Assembly (NCBI GenBank): GCA_031769625.1
Contig: JAUIMM010000113.1
Coordinates: 11,876,501-11,940,500 of the forward strand
DNA: 64,000 nucleotides
Origin: Taudactylus pleione
Taxonomy: Eukaryota > Chordata > Amphibia > Anura > Myobatrachidae
Direction: 5' to 3'
The notes beneath the pieces are model-generated. The model made no database searches. It had not been told where the DNA came from and worked only from the letters and a program-made list of their open reading frames with translations. A program made the translations under genes and the position numbers. Positions 21,294 through 31,597 of this stretch are shown piece by piece (position 1 is the first letter of the stretch; every line of letters begins with the position of its first letter).

Positions 21294-22397
21294 CTATTCC
21301 TCTGTGGGTGACAAAAGTTTGGGGATTAATACATCAATAATGAAGCCACATTCAAAAACAACAAAAAACAAGCAAACCAAAACTTAAAAGCTTGTGAAAA
21401 AAACCATCATTACACGGATAAAACCCAGCACCCCAAAATGTTGTCGGCCAAAAATACAAGGGCCCAAAAAAAATGCCCACAGGTGTGATATGTGTATGAT
21501 GAAATCAGCAGGAACAGGTAAAGACAACCCCCAAAAAAACAAAAAGGCGACAAAAAGCCCACAAAAAAGGGGACGACACATGATTACATACAAACAGCTT
21601 GTGGTGGCAAAAAAAAAAAAGCAAAAACATACCGTTCGCCAAAACGCCAGAGCGAGAAGCCACTCCCTCGACCTCCTCGGAGGTGGCTACATTCCCCAAA
21701 CCTAGGGGCAGGGTGTTGGCTGAATCCTGGGAGGGGGTATTTGGAGGAGGGGCGGTTGGAGGAGAGGGGGAATTGGGCTGGAGGGGAAGTAGCCCCGAAA
21801 TCTCGGCCACAGGGTCTGGGGAGGAGGGGGTAATTGAGGAATTAGGGGTTGGCGAGAGGGGCCGTGACCGGCGTCTTGTCTGCCGATGATGCCGTACTCT
21901 TTGCTGTGCCCCTAAAAGATGTTAAGAAAATTGTGGTTAGTTTCAACATGAATCAAAAAAAATAAAAAATTTAAGACAACACAAATAGGAAAACATGGCC
22001 ATGCAGATATGAGTACAATGAATAAATCGGACAGACATGAAAACATGCACATGCAGATATGAGTACAATGAATAAATCGGACAGACATGAAAACATGCAC
22101 ACGCAGTTAGGGCCCACAAGATAAACATGAAAACCACAGTCCATAAAACTTACTTTCCGTGATCTGCATGCGAAAGCATGCCAGCAAGCGGGGCGTCCGC
22201 CGGTGCAGGTCCGACCACCTGCGCTCCAGCTGGCCGATATGTCGGCGTGAGCCGAAGGAGCGCAGGCGGCGACGTTCCTCCGCATATGCGGAACGCTTTC
22301 TGCGATTTGTGATGGGTGGAGGCTGCCTGGTGATCCGCCTGTCCATCACCTCCGTGAGCACCAGCAGCTCGCGCCTGGTGAATGCGGCGGCTCTCAT
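21294..22397 (-). CDS. Second SANT/Myb-like protein of the Harbinger element, about 176 aa
   Basis: Exon 1 is 22154-22397 (ATG at 22397), exon 2 is 21633-21911, and a very short last exon is 21294-21301; donors are GTAAGT and GTATGT, and the joined frame is open. The N-terminal 75 residues look like a SANT/Myb-type helical domain: FTRRELLVLTEVMDRR, then the arginine-rich KRSAYAEERRRLRSFG, then HIGQLERRWSDLHRRTPRLL. Exon 2 is Pro/Ser/Thr-rich and low in complexity. It is distinct from the 16686-17971 protein, though both have an RRW-type third helix. Function is inferred as DNA binding only. The terminal exon is the weakest part of the model. Confidence 0.65.
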
Positions 22398-23070
22398 GAT
22401 GGCAATGGTGTATTTTTAAATAATTAATTTTAATAAAGCACCAAAAAAAAAATTTGATTGGCTAATGTATTTGGGAAATTAACAGGACCAATTCTATTGG
22501 TTAGTGTATGAGTTGTGTTCGACATGGCCAGAAATCTCTTGAGAGTTATGATAGGCTTGATGCAGTGACATGCGTAAGCAAATTTAAATAAAGAAATGAA
22601 CCCCGGAAAATATGCGGGGATCCAAACAAATAGAACAATTGTTTAATTGGGGCTAACATGTATTTTGACCAATAAAAGCGAATGTTTAAGCCGTACGTAT
22701 TCTGCGGGTAAACACAAACACGGACAAGATTAAAGTTTATTGCATTGTGTTGAAAAAAATAAATAAATTAAGCTAATTGATACATTGATTGTCAGGATAC
22801 GATTGAGGGAGGTAGGCAGAAAAAACGAGCAGGTAATCGGAATCTGACAGGCCCACTTCCGGTTTGTACTTGTGCGTGCGTTCCCTTCAAGTCATTTTGG
22901 GGATGTACGCTCGCTATTTGGCACGCTCGTTAGTTAGAGGAGGGGTCTGTTGAGTTTGGGGCGGATTTTTATCTGCGTACGAAAATACGAGCGAGTGCTT
23001 GAATTTAAATATTTTTTTACGTACGCCGAACGTACGTACGCCCACTTGCGTCCGGGTCTGAATCAGGGCC
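22398..23070. other. Right non-coding arm of Harbinger element
   Basis: AT-rich, then repeated CGTACG-type words (about 22860-23045) before the terminal repeat. The left arm (15,660-15,950) also has scattered CGTAC and GCGTAC words, so these may be subterminal binding motifs. Confidence 0.5.
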
Positions 23071-23251
23071 AAAGAGCGCTATGCAGCAATCATCAAATTG
23101 ATTTTTAATTATGCATTTATATCATCACCAGTTAATACATAAACATACAATTATAAATATTATTCATATATATTACCTTGTTATAAATGTCCTATTGTTA
23201 GATCTCTGCATTAGGCATATAAAAAACCAACCATGGAGAGTCTTTATAAAG

Positions 23252-23357
23252 GGCCCTATCCACTAGGCAACCTGAACAACTGAATGACTAGCGTTCAGTC
23301 AGTGGCAAACGCAGGAATTTGAAAGGGCGGTTTCCAAATACAAAAAAATATCTATCC

Positions 23358-23395
<38 letters not shown>

Positions 23396-23549
23396 TATAG
23401 ATAGATATATATATATATATATATATATATCTCCAAAAAACAAACGGCACTAGGACACTAGTGTAAAGAACAATAGCTTGTATTGTTAAAATATCAACAG
23501 TTTCGGAGCTGTTGCCCCGTCATCAGGACCATACAGACTGTTGATACAG

Positions 23550-23585
<36 letters not shown>

Positions 23586-24413
23586 TGATGGACAGTCAGT
23601 TCGGCATTACACTGACACAGACACACTCTAACCTGGACAGACACTCACAAAGACACACACACCAATACAGACACTGATACACATGCAGATACACACACAT
23701 CTTTCACAAAAAAACATAAACACAGGCACACAAGTACAGCATCAGTTAAAAAAGAACACCCCCACTGCCAACCCCCCCCCCCTGCTGGCAGTAAACCCCA
23801 GCGCTGGCAGTATCCCTCCGCCGGCGGCTGTTCCCCCACTGGGTACCCCACCACCGGAAATACAGTCACCCGGTGGAAGCTCAGCCTGGCCCTCTGGCAA
23901 TCATTGCCCCATCAGAACTTCCTAGAAGGAGCTGCGCACTGCCGCACCAGCTCCCCCTACAATCAGCCAGCCCAGCTCCAGCCGCAGCCAGTAAGAGCAG
24001 GCACAATTGCCTGAACTCCGGCAGCTCCCTTCAATTAAATAAATAAAATGATGTTTAGCTGTGCGGCGATGGAGCGGTGGCCAGGGGGGGTTTCTAGGTA
24101 CTCAGAAACCCCCCCTGCATGCGCGTATGGTTCAGTCCTTCAGGTCGCCTAGGTGCAGTGCCCGCACTGAACGGCATTCACTGAACGTCATTCAGTGCAG
24201 GAGACCGACCTCCTATCTCTGAACATGCCGAACCTGACGATCATTGTCAGGTTGATGGGCATGTTCAACAGATAGTCGGCGTCGACAAGGACCCAGCGTG
24301 CACACGCATATCTCTGGTCCTTGCCGGCTATCCATTAGACGACTTTCTGAACGTTCCAACCAAAACCTCCTGGGTTTGGCCGCATCGTTCAGAAAGTCGT
24401 CTAATGGATAGGC
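23252..24413. mobile_element. Candidate MITE-like element with AT microsatellites and foldback end
   Basis: The left edge CCCTATCCACTAGGCAAC resembles the inverted right edge GCCTATCCATTAGACGAC. The right edge is itself a foldback: GCTATCCATTAGACGACTTT (24327 on) pairs with the arm at 24386-24413. Another nested stem, GAACATGCC/GGCATGTTC, lies at 24221-24266. Two or three (AT)n tracts (23361-23390, 23406-23430, 23555-23582) and a CA-rich stretch (23,610-23,720) are inside. No TSD found; more than one element may be present. Confidence 0.5.
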
Positions 24414-24916
24414 TTCTTAAGTCAGATTCCAGTACCGATAGAAATGCTTTGATGAAAAGCCCACTTGTCCTTTGTTTAGTGAAAGCACATTTATGTGCCT
24501 AATGCAGCGAGTGTATAAATCTCTCCGCTGCCAATGCTTGTCTCAACCTCCCCCTGATTTTTCAGTTATATTAATCAACAGGCATCCTTACCCATGTATG
24601 GGCAGTTGCTTCGTGTGCTGTTCTTTCTCCTATGATGTTGTGGATGGAGAACACGGCTATGATGCAGCGGCTGATGAAGGCAATAGCCAACGAACCTGGA
24701 AAATAAAAGCAGACTCTTTTGAGTAAAGTGCCTTGTGCAGGGACAGCCCTTATGCATTTCTCCCTCTGAAGAGACCGCTAAGGAGAGACAGCGGAGAAAC
24801 ACGCAGTCTATCATCAGCTACCAGCAGCATGAATAGATCCTAGTACATGCAATCTCTACTGTCAACACCGTCATCTTCAACCTCCTCATTAATGATCAGA
24901 GGTACTGTACTGTAGT

Positions 24917-26773
24917 CAGTGGTGTAACTAGGGCAGGGCGAGCAGGGTGCTTGCCCTTGGCACCGTGGGACCGGCGGCGCGGGGGGGCGCCGCCGGCCAC
25001 GGTCCGGCCCGCCCTAGTTAGCCACCAGTGTAGCGCCGACCGCAATGAGTGCGGTCAGCGCTACACATTTACACAGGACCGGCGCTAGGCTTCCAGCGCC
25101 GGTCCTGTGCTGCACACCTGAGCCCGTTCCCTCCCCCTGAGTGCTTGCCCAATAGCGCCAGGAGGCGGGCTCAGGCTTTGCATAACACACGCACCGCCGC
25201 CAGCGCTGGCGGCGATGCGTGTGTTAATCAGCAGCCAATGAGAGTCAGATAGACTCTCATTGACTGCTGCAGCACCCACTGCAAGAGCCGGACTTCTGTC
25301 CGGCTCCTGCAGTGGGTAATGGGACAGACGTCATGACGTCATGACGTCTGTCCCATTATGCTGAGCGCGCCAGCCCGGGAGGACTGGCGGGCGGCGGGAG
25401 CGGCATCGCGGACTGGAGGAACAGCAGCAGCAGCGTGGATTCAGGTAAGTATGTTCTTATATATATATTTTTAAAAACCTGTCAGCACTACTGGGGGCAC
25501 AACGGGGGTGGCTACCACTGGGGGGACCTCTACTGGGGTGGGGGCACAACGGGGGGGGTGTCTACTACTGGGGGCACCATTATTAGGAGGACCTCTACTG
25601 GGGGGGTATTACTGGGGGCACCATTATTAGGAGGACCTCTACTGGGGGGGGCTATTACTGGGGGCACCATTATTAGGAGGACCTCTACTGGGGGGCTATT
25701 ACTGGGGGCACCATTATTGGGAGGACCTCTACTGTGGGGGGCTATTACTGGGGGCACCATTATTAGGAGGACCTCTACTGGGGGGGCTATTATTGGGGGC
25801 ACCATTATTAGGAGGACCTCTACTGGGGGGCTATTACTGGGGGCACCATTATTGGGAGGACCTCTAATGGGGGGGACTATTACAGGGGGCACTTAATCGG
25901 GAGGGTGAACCTCAACTGGGGACCACTACTTGGGGGGGAACTACTACTGGGGTCATTATAAAAGGGGCCTACTACTAGGGGCACTGCACTGGGGGGACCA
26001 CAACTGGGGGCAATAACAGGAAGGACCACTACAGGGACCACTGGATAGGGGGAGTCACTACTGGGAGCCTGTATCAGGGGGACCACTACTGGGGGCACTG
26101 CATGGGAGGGGGGGACTACTGCTGGGGTCACTATATAAGGGGCTTACTGCTAGGGGCACTGCGGGGACCACTACAGGGGGCACTAGATAGGGGGGATCAC
26201 TACTGGGTGCCTGCATAAGAGGGACCACTACTGGGAAACCTGCATGGGGGGGACTACTGCTGGGGGCACTATATAAAGGGCACAGCATAGGGGGGGACTA
26301 CTACTGGGGGCACTATATAAAGGGCACTGCATAAGAGGATACCACTACTGGGTGCACTGCATTGTGGGGACTGCTACTGGGGGCACTGCATAAGGAGGAA
26401 CACTACGTGGGGCACTGCAATTGGGGGGACCACTACTGGCGGCACTGAGTAAGGGGAACTAATTGGGGGCTGTATAAGGGGGACCACTACTGGGGATACT
26501 GTATAAGGGGCACTACTATGGGCCTGCATAAGAGGGACCACAACTGCATACTGAGGGTACTGTATATGGGGTACTACTGGGGGTTAAGGTGCATATGGAT
26601 AGGAATGTTCAGCGTGAAAATAAAGGGGTGTGTCATGTTGACACGCCCCATTTTTAAGTGACCACGCCCATTTTTTTCCACACACGCCTTCGGCGCACGC
26701 ACATATCGGGGTGTTGGGGGAGGCTCCCTTTTTAAATTTGCCCTGGGCTCCAAATACCCTAGTTACACCACTG
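24917..26773. mobile_element. hAT non-autonomous element, 1857 bp, perfect 8-bp TSD
   Basis: Ends CAGTGGTGTAACTAGGG and CCCTAGTTACACCACTG are perfect inverted repeats of 17 bp, flanked by ACTGTAGT (24909-24916 and 26774-26781). The left part has GC-rich palindromes such as CAGACGTCATGACGTCATGACG (25324 on); the interior is a G-rich minisatellite. It sits inside the older hAT relic. A truncated inverted relative is at 41801-42835. It encodes nothing. Confidence 0.95.
25485..26575 (+). repeat. G-rich minisatellite, ACTACTGGGGGCAC-type unit
   Basis: The left part has a fairly regular 30-33 bp unit (ACTGGGGGCACCATTATTAG then GAGGACCTCT). Further right it dissolves into short ACTACTGGGGGCACTG words. 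The long open frame at 25435-25896 is simply this repeat read through. G-runs of 5-8 recur every 15-35 bases. Confidence 0.9.
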
Positions 26774-27774
26774 ACTGTAGTCCTCCTAGATCCAACTTGC
26801 AAAGACAAACTGACTCCTCCCCTATCCAGGATTCCCAAGAAGAAACCTTCCGCGCTAGAGCTGCTGCTGCTGCTTCTGGGGGTAAATCTTTATCACAGAA
26901 AGGGACCAAGAACACTAGTAGATTCAAAGAACAACTGACTGTAAATCAATAATTTGCAAGAGGAACCAAGTACGACAGCCGCCATCCTGTTGCACAGTGG
27001 ATCACTCAAGCCATGACGGCTATGTTAGCATTACATTTGCATCCAATATCCACCATCAATGCATCTAGTTTAAGCTGATTAAAAGTCACGTATTCACGTT
27101 ACCATATTCTATATCGATTCTATTTTACCAGCAATTTCTCACCTGTACCAGGACGTTAAACAAAAAGTTCTTCTTTGTCTAGAAAATGCCATTGTAACAA
27201 CTATCCACTTAACTACAGATATGTGGACAAACGTTGTTGACCAAACTAAAGATTACATAACTGGGTAGTTCTAATAACTTCAGTATCTAACACACAACAC
27301 CAGCTCATTTACAGACAGGCTACTCTTTGGATCACTGGCTTCAGTAAGAAGAATACCGATGTAATTCTGTTGGAAAAACTCAGGGATAAAAAACATGGCT
27401 TTCCTGCTAAGACTCTCCTCAGAATTTGACATTTCCAATAACACAAGTAACAGTGTACTAGCATTACAACTGGGTGAGTTTGAACACGTACCATGTTTTG
27501 CACACACAATAAATTTGGTGATTCCGAATTTCTAGAAAAATTACAGCTGCATGCAGGAAATGCTGGCTGTGGCCTAAAACATTTCTGGGCATTTTTGAAA
27601 AGAGTGTTTAGGAGGAACCTTGCTAGTGATCGGTATAGGACACTACATCCATAATATGTGGAAAAACTGATGTTCATCAAAATTAAGTACAAATTCTATG
27701 TAGAAGACCGTTGGCAACCATAAGAACAAACAGAGAATGTAATTGTGGATTCCAGTGGGGATAAGCTTATATTG

Positions 27775-27926
27775 GGGGAGATGTACTAAGCCTTGGGCAG
27801 AGATAAAGTGGATGGAGATAAAGTACAAACAAATCAGCTCCTGTCACTTTACAGGCTGTGTTTCAAAAATGACAGGAGCTGGTTGGTTGGTACTTTATCT
27901 CTCTCCAAGGCTTAGTACATCTACCT
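27775..27926. mobile_element. 152-bp MITE inserted in the hAT relic
   Basis: AGATGTACTAAGCCTTGG at the left matches the inverted right end. The relic reads KLIL then CDDD when the element and one TATTG copy are removed, so the target site is directly visible (TATTG at 27770-27774 and 27927-27931). A central inverted repeat CAGCTCCTGTCA/TGACAGGAGCTG completes the foldback. Confidence 0.85.
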
Positions 27927-28239
27927 TATTGTGTGATGATGATATTAACAACAGTGATGAGGGTGATGATGAGGATGATACATTTACCAATTGTGGGGAT
28001 GATTAAAACTGTTAGCTGCCTTAAGCCCATTGTTAACTTGATTTAGTCAAACCAAAAAGATGTTTTATTTTCAGGGGGTCCAAACAACCCAGCCAAAAAA
28101 GTCGCAGTTCCTGTCACTGAAGTGCTTGGTTTGTTAAACTGTGCATGTCCTTGTTAATATACAACATAAGGGTGGGTGGAACAGCACAAGGACAATTCCA
28201 TCATTTACCACTTTTCATTATGGGCATTGTCAAGATTAT

Positions 28240-28829
28240 GGACCTCATTCAGAGTCGGTCGAATCGGCCGCACGGTCGTACGGAAAAAGGGGCCGGATAT
28301 GCAAATGATTCCCTCGCAAGTTGCGTCCCTAAGTTCGGATCGGTAGTTGGCCGACCAAGGGGAGGAAGTGGTCGGAAGGCCAAAAAATACGCCCCCTTCT
28401 AGTACGCATTGCACGTCATCTCCGGGCATATAAGGATTAATCGAGACCATCAGAACTGGTCGTAGAGCTTAAGGTTGACCATACCCTCTCTTAAGCTCTA
28501 CGATCATGTCAGTGTAAAAACCTCTCATGTCACATGTGCCATGACGTTACCTTGTTAATTATGCACTCCCATAATCCGTATGCACTCCCATAAAACGCTG
28601 TTCGCATAATGAGGCACTCCCCCGTTTTCAAGCACCTTCCCTGTTACCACCCACAAACGCCTCCATCTGTCACGCAAACTACCGACCTGGCTGTGTTCAA
28701 GGAGAGAGAAATTTCTGATCGTAGCGGCTAGTTTGCGCACGCGCATTGCGAACTTTACTCATGCGCAGTATAGCGAACATCGGTGGCGTACGACCGTGCG
28801 GCCACAACGTCCGACTGTGAATGAGGTTC
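28240..28829. mobile_element. Harbinger-type MITE, 590 bp, TSD TAT
   Basis: The left end GGACCTCATTCAGAGTCGG and inverted right end GAACCTCATTCACAGTCGG continue into a shared GGCCGCACGGTCGTACG, about 43 bp in all. Flanks are TAT (28237-28239, 28830-28832). An internal stem GTAGAGCTTAAG/CTTAAGCTCTAC lies at about 28462-28503. It interrupts the 3' part of the hAT relic. Confidence 0.9.
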
Positions 28830-28865
28830 TATGTGTGTCTGACAGGCAGCATATATTACTTAACT

Positions 28866-29760
28866 TTTCTGCTCCCAAAAAAATATTACTATTATTATTA
28901 TGCTTTATTTATATGGTGTTCCGCAGCGCCTTACATAGTACATTAAACTAATAAGTGAACAAGAAACAAGTGACTTACAGTACATTACAGTGCAGGACAA
29001 GGACACGATTTATATACATTGCTGCAATAGTGATTAAAGCACTCACAATGGAATCGGTATGAATTACCACCGGACGCAAGTTCAAATCCCGACAGCGGCT
29101 GCCCGACGGGTGAAAATCCCGATTGTCCCCAGGTAAGTATTTACTAACCTAACCCCCCCTAACCCTAACCCTCCTTAGGGGTACCTTACCCTAACCTTCC
29201 CCCCCAGTGCCTAACCCTAATCCCCCCTCTAAGTGCCTAAACCTAACCCCCCTTCCCCGCAGCCTAAACCTAAGTTTCCCGGGGGGTGCCTAACCCTAAG
29301 TCCCCCTCGGGGTGCCTTACCCTAACCCTCCCTCCCCCTAGCCTAACCCTAACCTCCTGGGGGGGTGCCTAACCCTAAGTCCCCCCCCCGGGAGCCCTAA
29401 ACTTAACCCCACCCCCCCAGCGGCTGTCTGCAGCAGGGCCCGGCATCACTTCGATCGGGTTGCCGGGCGCCGGTCTACCAGCATCAGTAAAATGACAGGC
29501 GTCTAGATTTAGATGCCTGTCATTTAACCCTCGCCGGGATAAAGCAGTCAGGAAGCCGGCCGACGGGATTACGTCCGCCGGCTTCCCGACTGTATACCCT
29601 CACAATAAGCAGCAGGGAGTTGGCAGTCACATGTTAGGTGACCTTATGGGGAGTAAAGAGTAGAAGAAAATGTAAAGAGAAGCACATGAGGGAAGAGGTC
29701 ACTGCTCCTGAGAGTCTTACATTCTCGTGAGAGCTTACATTCACATTACATTCTAAACAA
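28866..29760 (-). mobile_element. L2-like retroposon tail, split by nested element
   Basis: Reading on the - strand, a TATTATTA-type microsatellite and CCGCAGCGCCTTACA end (28866-29041) resume at 29607-29760 with TGTAAGCTCTCACGAG. It is the inverted counterpart of 6843-7182. The interruption is the 29050-29598 element. Confidence 0.6.
29050..29598. mobile_element. CCCTAA-type non-autonomous element, perfect 8-bp TSD
   Basis: Flanked by CTCACAAT (29042-29049, 29599-29606). Arms include GGACGCAAGTTC at the left and, inverted, GGACGTAATCCCG at the right, plus a stem AATGACAGGC/GCCTGTCATT (29490-29524). The interior (29140-29410) is CCCTAACC-rich with long C and G runs and the AGGTAAGTA motif at its left edge. 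It belongs with 395-1105 and 8511-9305. Confidence 0.82.
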
Positions 29761-30865
29761 TGAATGTGAATAGTGATGGCAAAAATATGAATACATGTAA
29801 ACTATTATGGAAAATAAAAAGGTCAATAATTTATCTCAGCTCAACCTGGATTTATAGAAATACTAAATTTTCTGGTATTGATTTGAGACCATATTTTATT
29901 ATTCCCCCTAATCAATTAATTAATCCCCTCCACCTACAATCACCTTTTTTGGCCTGAGGCCTGTGATAAGCTGGTTGATGTGTTGATAGTGTATTATATT
30001 TTGTATTAGGCTATCAGTTCTTAACATTCTATAGGTTCATATAGCTTATTAAACAGCCATCTTCTCTGCCACTTGTGTACCACTTTGTTTCATACAGTAG
30101 ATGTGCTATATTCTTTTCTGCCATGTGTTTGTGCTGCTGCTCTGTCACTTAGTTTAGCCAGCCAGCTCGCTGCAACCTTTGGCCAATATTGGTGAAAACA
30201 ATATTGTGAGCTGTGATGTCATTGACTGGAAATTACTGGAAATTAATGTTATTGATGTTAATAATACTGAAGGAACAAAAACAGGTCCAAATGACATGAT
30301 TTTATCTGTTTAAAATTAAATACATTTTTAAAGAAATCCAAAACCAAAATACAATGATGATTTGACCTCTCTGGTCTGATTGCTGCACTAGTTGACACAC
30401 TGTGGCCCTGATATATGTAATTTTGAATATTAGATTATCATTATAACCACAATGAGAGGCTCTTGCCTCTAAGCCTTGAGCATCTGTTTTAGTAGATGAT
30501 GCAGAACTAGTGCTTGGTTGCTGCACCTACTGTTTTATTGATTGATCATCGTGTCGATGCCTGAAGTTTTTTCAACCAAAAAAACACCTTTTTAAACAAA
30601 AAAGAACAAACTGTCCACCGACTGCGACACACTGCAGATAATATTCAGGTCATGACACTCGACCTACTGACCATTACTGTTAATATCATAGTATCACGGC
30701 TTGGATTTTTTTTAACAAAAAAAAAAAACATTTAGTTAAACCACACACAGCAAATGTAATTATTTTATAACCGCTGTTTATTCCTGCACTATGAAAAAAC
30801 AAACAGGGATTTTCTGGCTGCCTATCCAAAAAAACTGTTTTGGCCAGAATAACCTAAGGGACTGA

Positions 30866-31401
30866 GGGCCTCATTCAGAGGCGGTCGGAGGATGCAAACG
30901 GTCGCTCAGAAACTGGGCGGCCGCTTGCATCCTGACCGCCCGCCTCTGTTGCGGTCATTAGGCTGTGGGTTAACACCCACAGCTCTAACGACCGCTCCGG
31001 TGATGGTCGCGATGATCAGAGACCATCGTGACCATCGGGGCTTACGACGAGACCCTAGGGTAGGGTCTCACTTGTCGTAAGCCCCGGAGAGCTTCTGGCT
31101 CTGTCAGAGCCGGAAGCTCTCCACTGACATCACTAGTGACTAGTGATGTCAGTGGGCCCTCCCCCAAACGGTAGGCGTTCCCATGGGAACGCCTCCGTTT
31201 GGGCTGCCACCCCACCGGCCCGCCTTCCAAACGGGGCGAGCTGTCAATCAACATCGAAAGCTCGCCCCCTTTGGATCGAGACCCGCTATGACCGGCGCTG
31301 TCGGTCGTAGCGGGTCTCACACCGTCGTGCGCATGCTCTGTGGGGGGCCATCGACCCGGTCCGAGCGCATCGGCGCTAACGACCGGGTCTGAATGACCCC
31401 C
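30866..31401 (+). mobile_element. Multi-hairpin Harbinger MITE, copy C (most complete)
   Basis: Flanked by TGA (30863-30865, 31402-31404). Hairpins in order: 30951-30995 (GCTGTGGGT arm), 31001-31036 (GATGGTC), 31037-31085 (GGGGCTTACGAC), 31086-31122 (GGAGAGCTTCTGGCTCT), 31121-31155 (CCACTGACATCACTAGT), 31164-31202 (CAAACGGTAGGCGTTCC), 31233-31268 (GGGGCGAGCT) and 31278-31318 (GAGACCCGCTATGACCG). Loops are 3-10 bases and the spacing between hairpins is often zero. No coding sequence. Confidence 0.92.
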
Positions 31402-31597
31402 TGACTCTGTTTCACTTTCTCCATTCCTAACTAACTAACCTAAGTCCTGAGGTATGTGGTGCTTATTCACTGTGATTCAAAACACACAAGATCCGATGCT
31501 GTGAAGATGTCATCGCACCTCATTTTGGAATCCGATAATGCTGGGGAGATCAGAGCAGCTTAAGATAAGTTTGAGAACTCATCTCTGATATATATAT

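Larger units (their letters stand above)
15645..23070. mobile_element. PIF/Harbinger DNA transposon, about 7.4 kb, near-complete
   Basis: The left terminus GGCCCTCATTCAGA and the reverse complement of the right terminus GGCCCTGATTCAGA differ at one base, and are flanked by AAA/AAA (15642-15644, 23071-23073). The interior holds a Myb/SANT protein gene (-), a 48-bp tandem array, a HARBI1-like DDE transposase (+) and a second SANT-like gene (-). Harbinger transposons normally encode a transposase plus one Myb-like protein that brings it to DNA and the nucleus, so the extra gene is unusual. One in-frame stop in the transposase suggests this copy is not self-sufficient. The same ends occur on the MITEs at 4195, 5385, 6067, 30866, 34634 and 52510. 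Confidence 0.93.
24430..30750 (+). pseudogene. Ancient ZBED-type hAT relic, shredded by nested insertions
   Basis: Fragments on the + strand resemble the 1038-aa transposase at 46198-49314: a Ser/Thr-rich piece near 24,860, AAAAASGGKSLSQKGTKN (about 26,855), HPVAQWITQAMTAMLALH (about 26,985), NAIVTTIHLTTDMWTNVV (about 27,190), LWITGFSKKNTDV (about 27,325), EFEHVPCFAHTINLV (about 27,480) and the acidic tail GDKLIL..CDDDINNSDEGDDEDD (27,760-27,985). The 3' non-coding part (28,020-28,236; 30,190-30,360) also matches that family. It is broken by insertions at 24917, 27775, 28240, 28866 and 29050, by frameshifts and by stops. About 30,440-30,540 carries an inverted N-terminal scrap (QPSTSSASSTKTDAQG). 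Not functional. Confidence 0.8.

Noticed and set aside
21394..21889. Open frames on the + strand opposite the second SANT gene
   Set aside because: Low-complexity shadows of the spliced - strand frame; no domain.
23361..23582. (AT)n tracts as an origin or promoter
   Set aside because: Ordinary microsatellites with no associated gene or replication motif visible.
25435..25896. 153-residue Gly/Thr/Leu-rich frame
   Set aside because: Produced by the G-rich minisatellite inside a non-autonomous hAT element.
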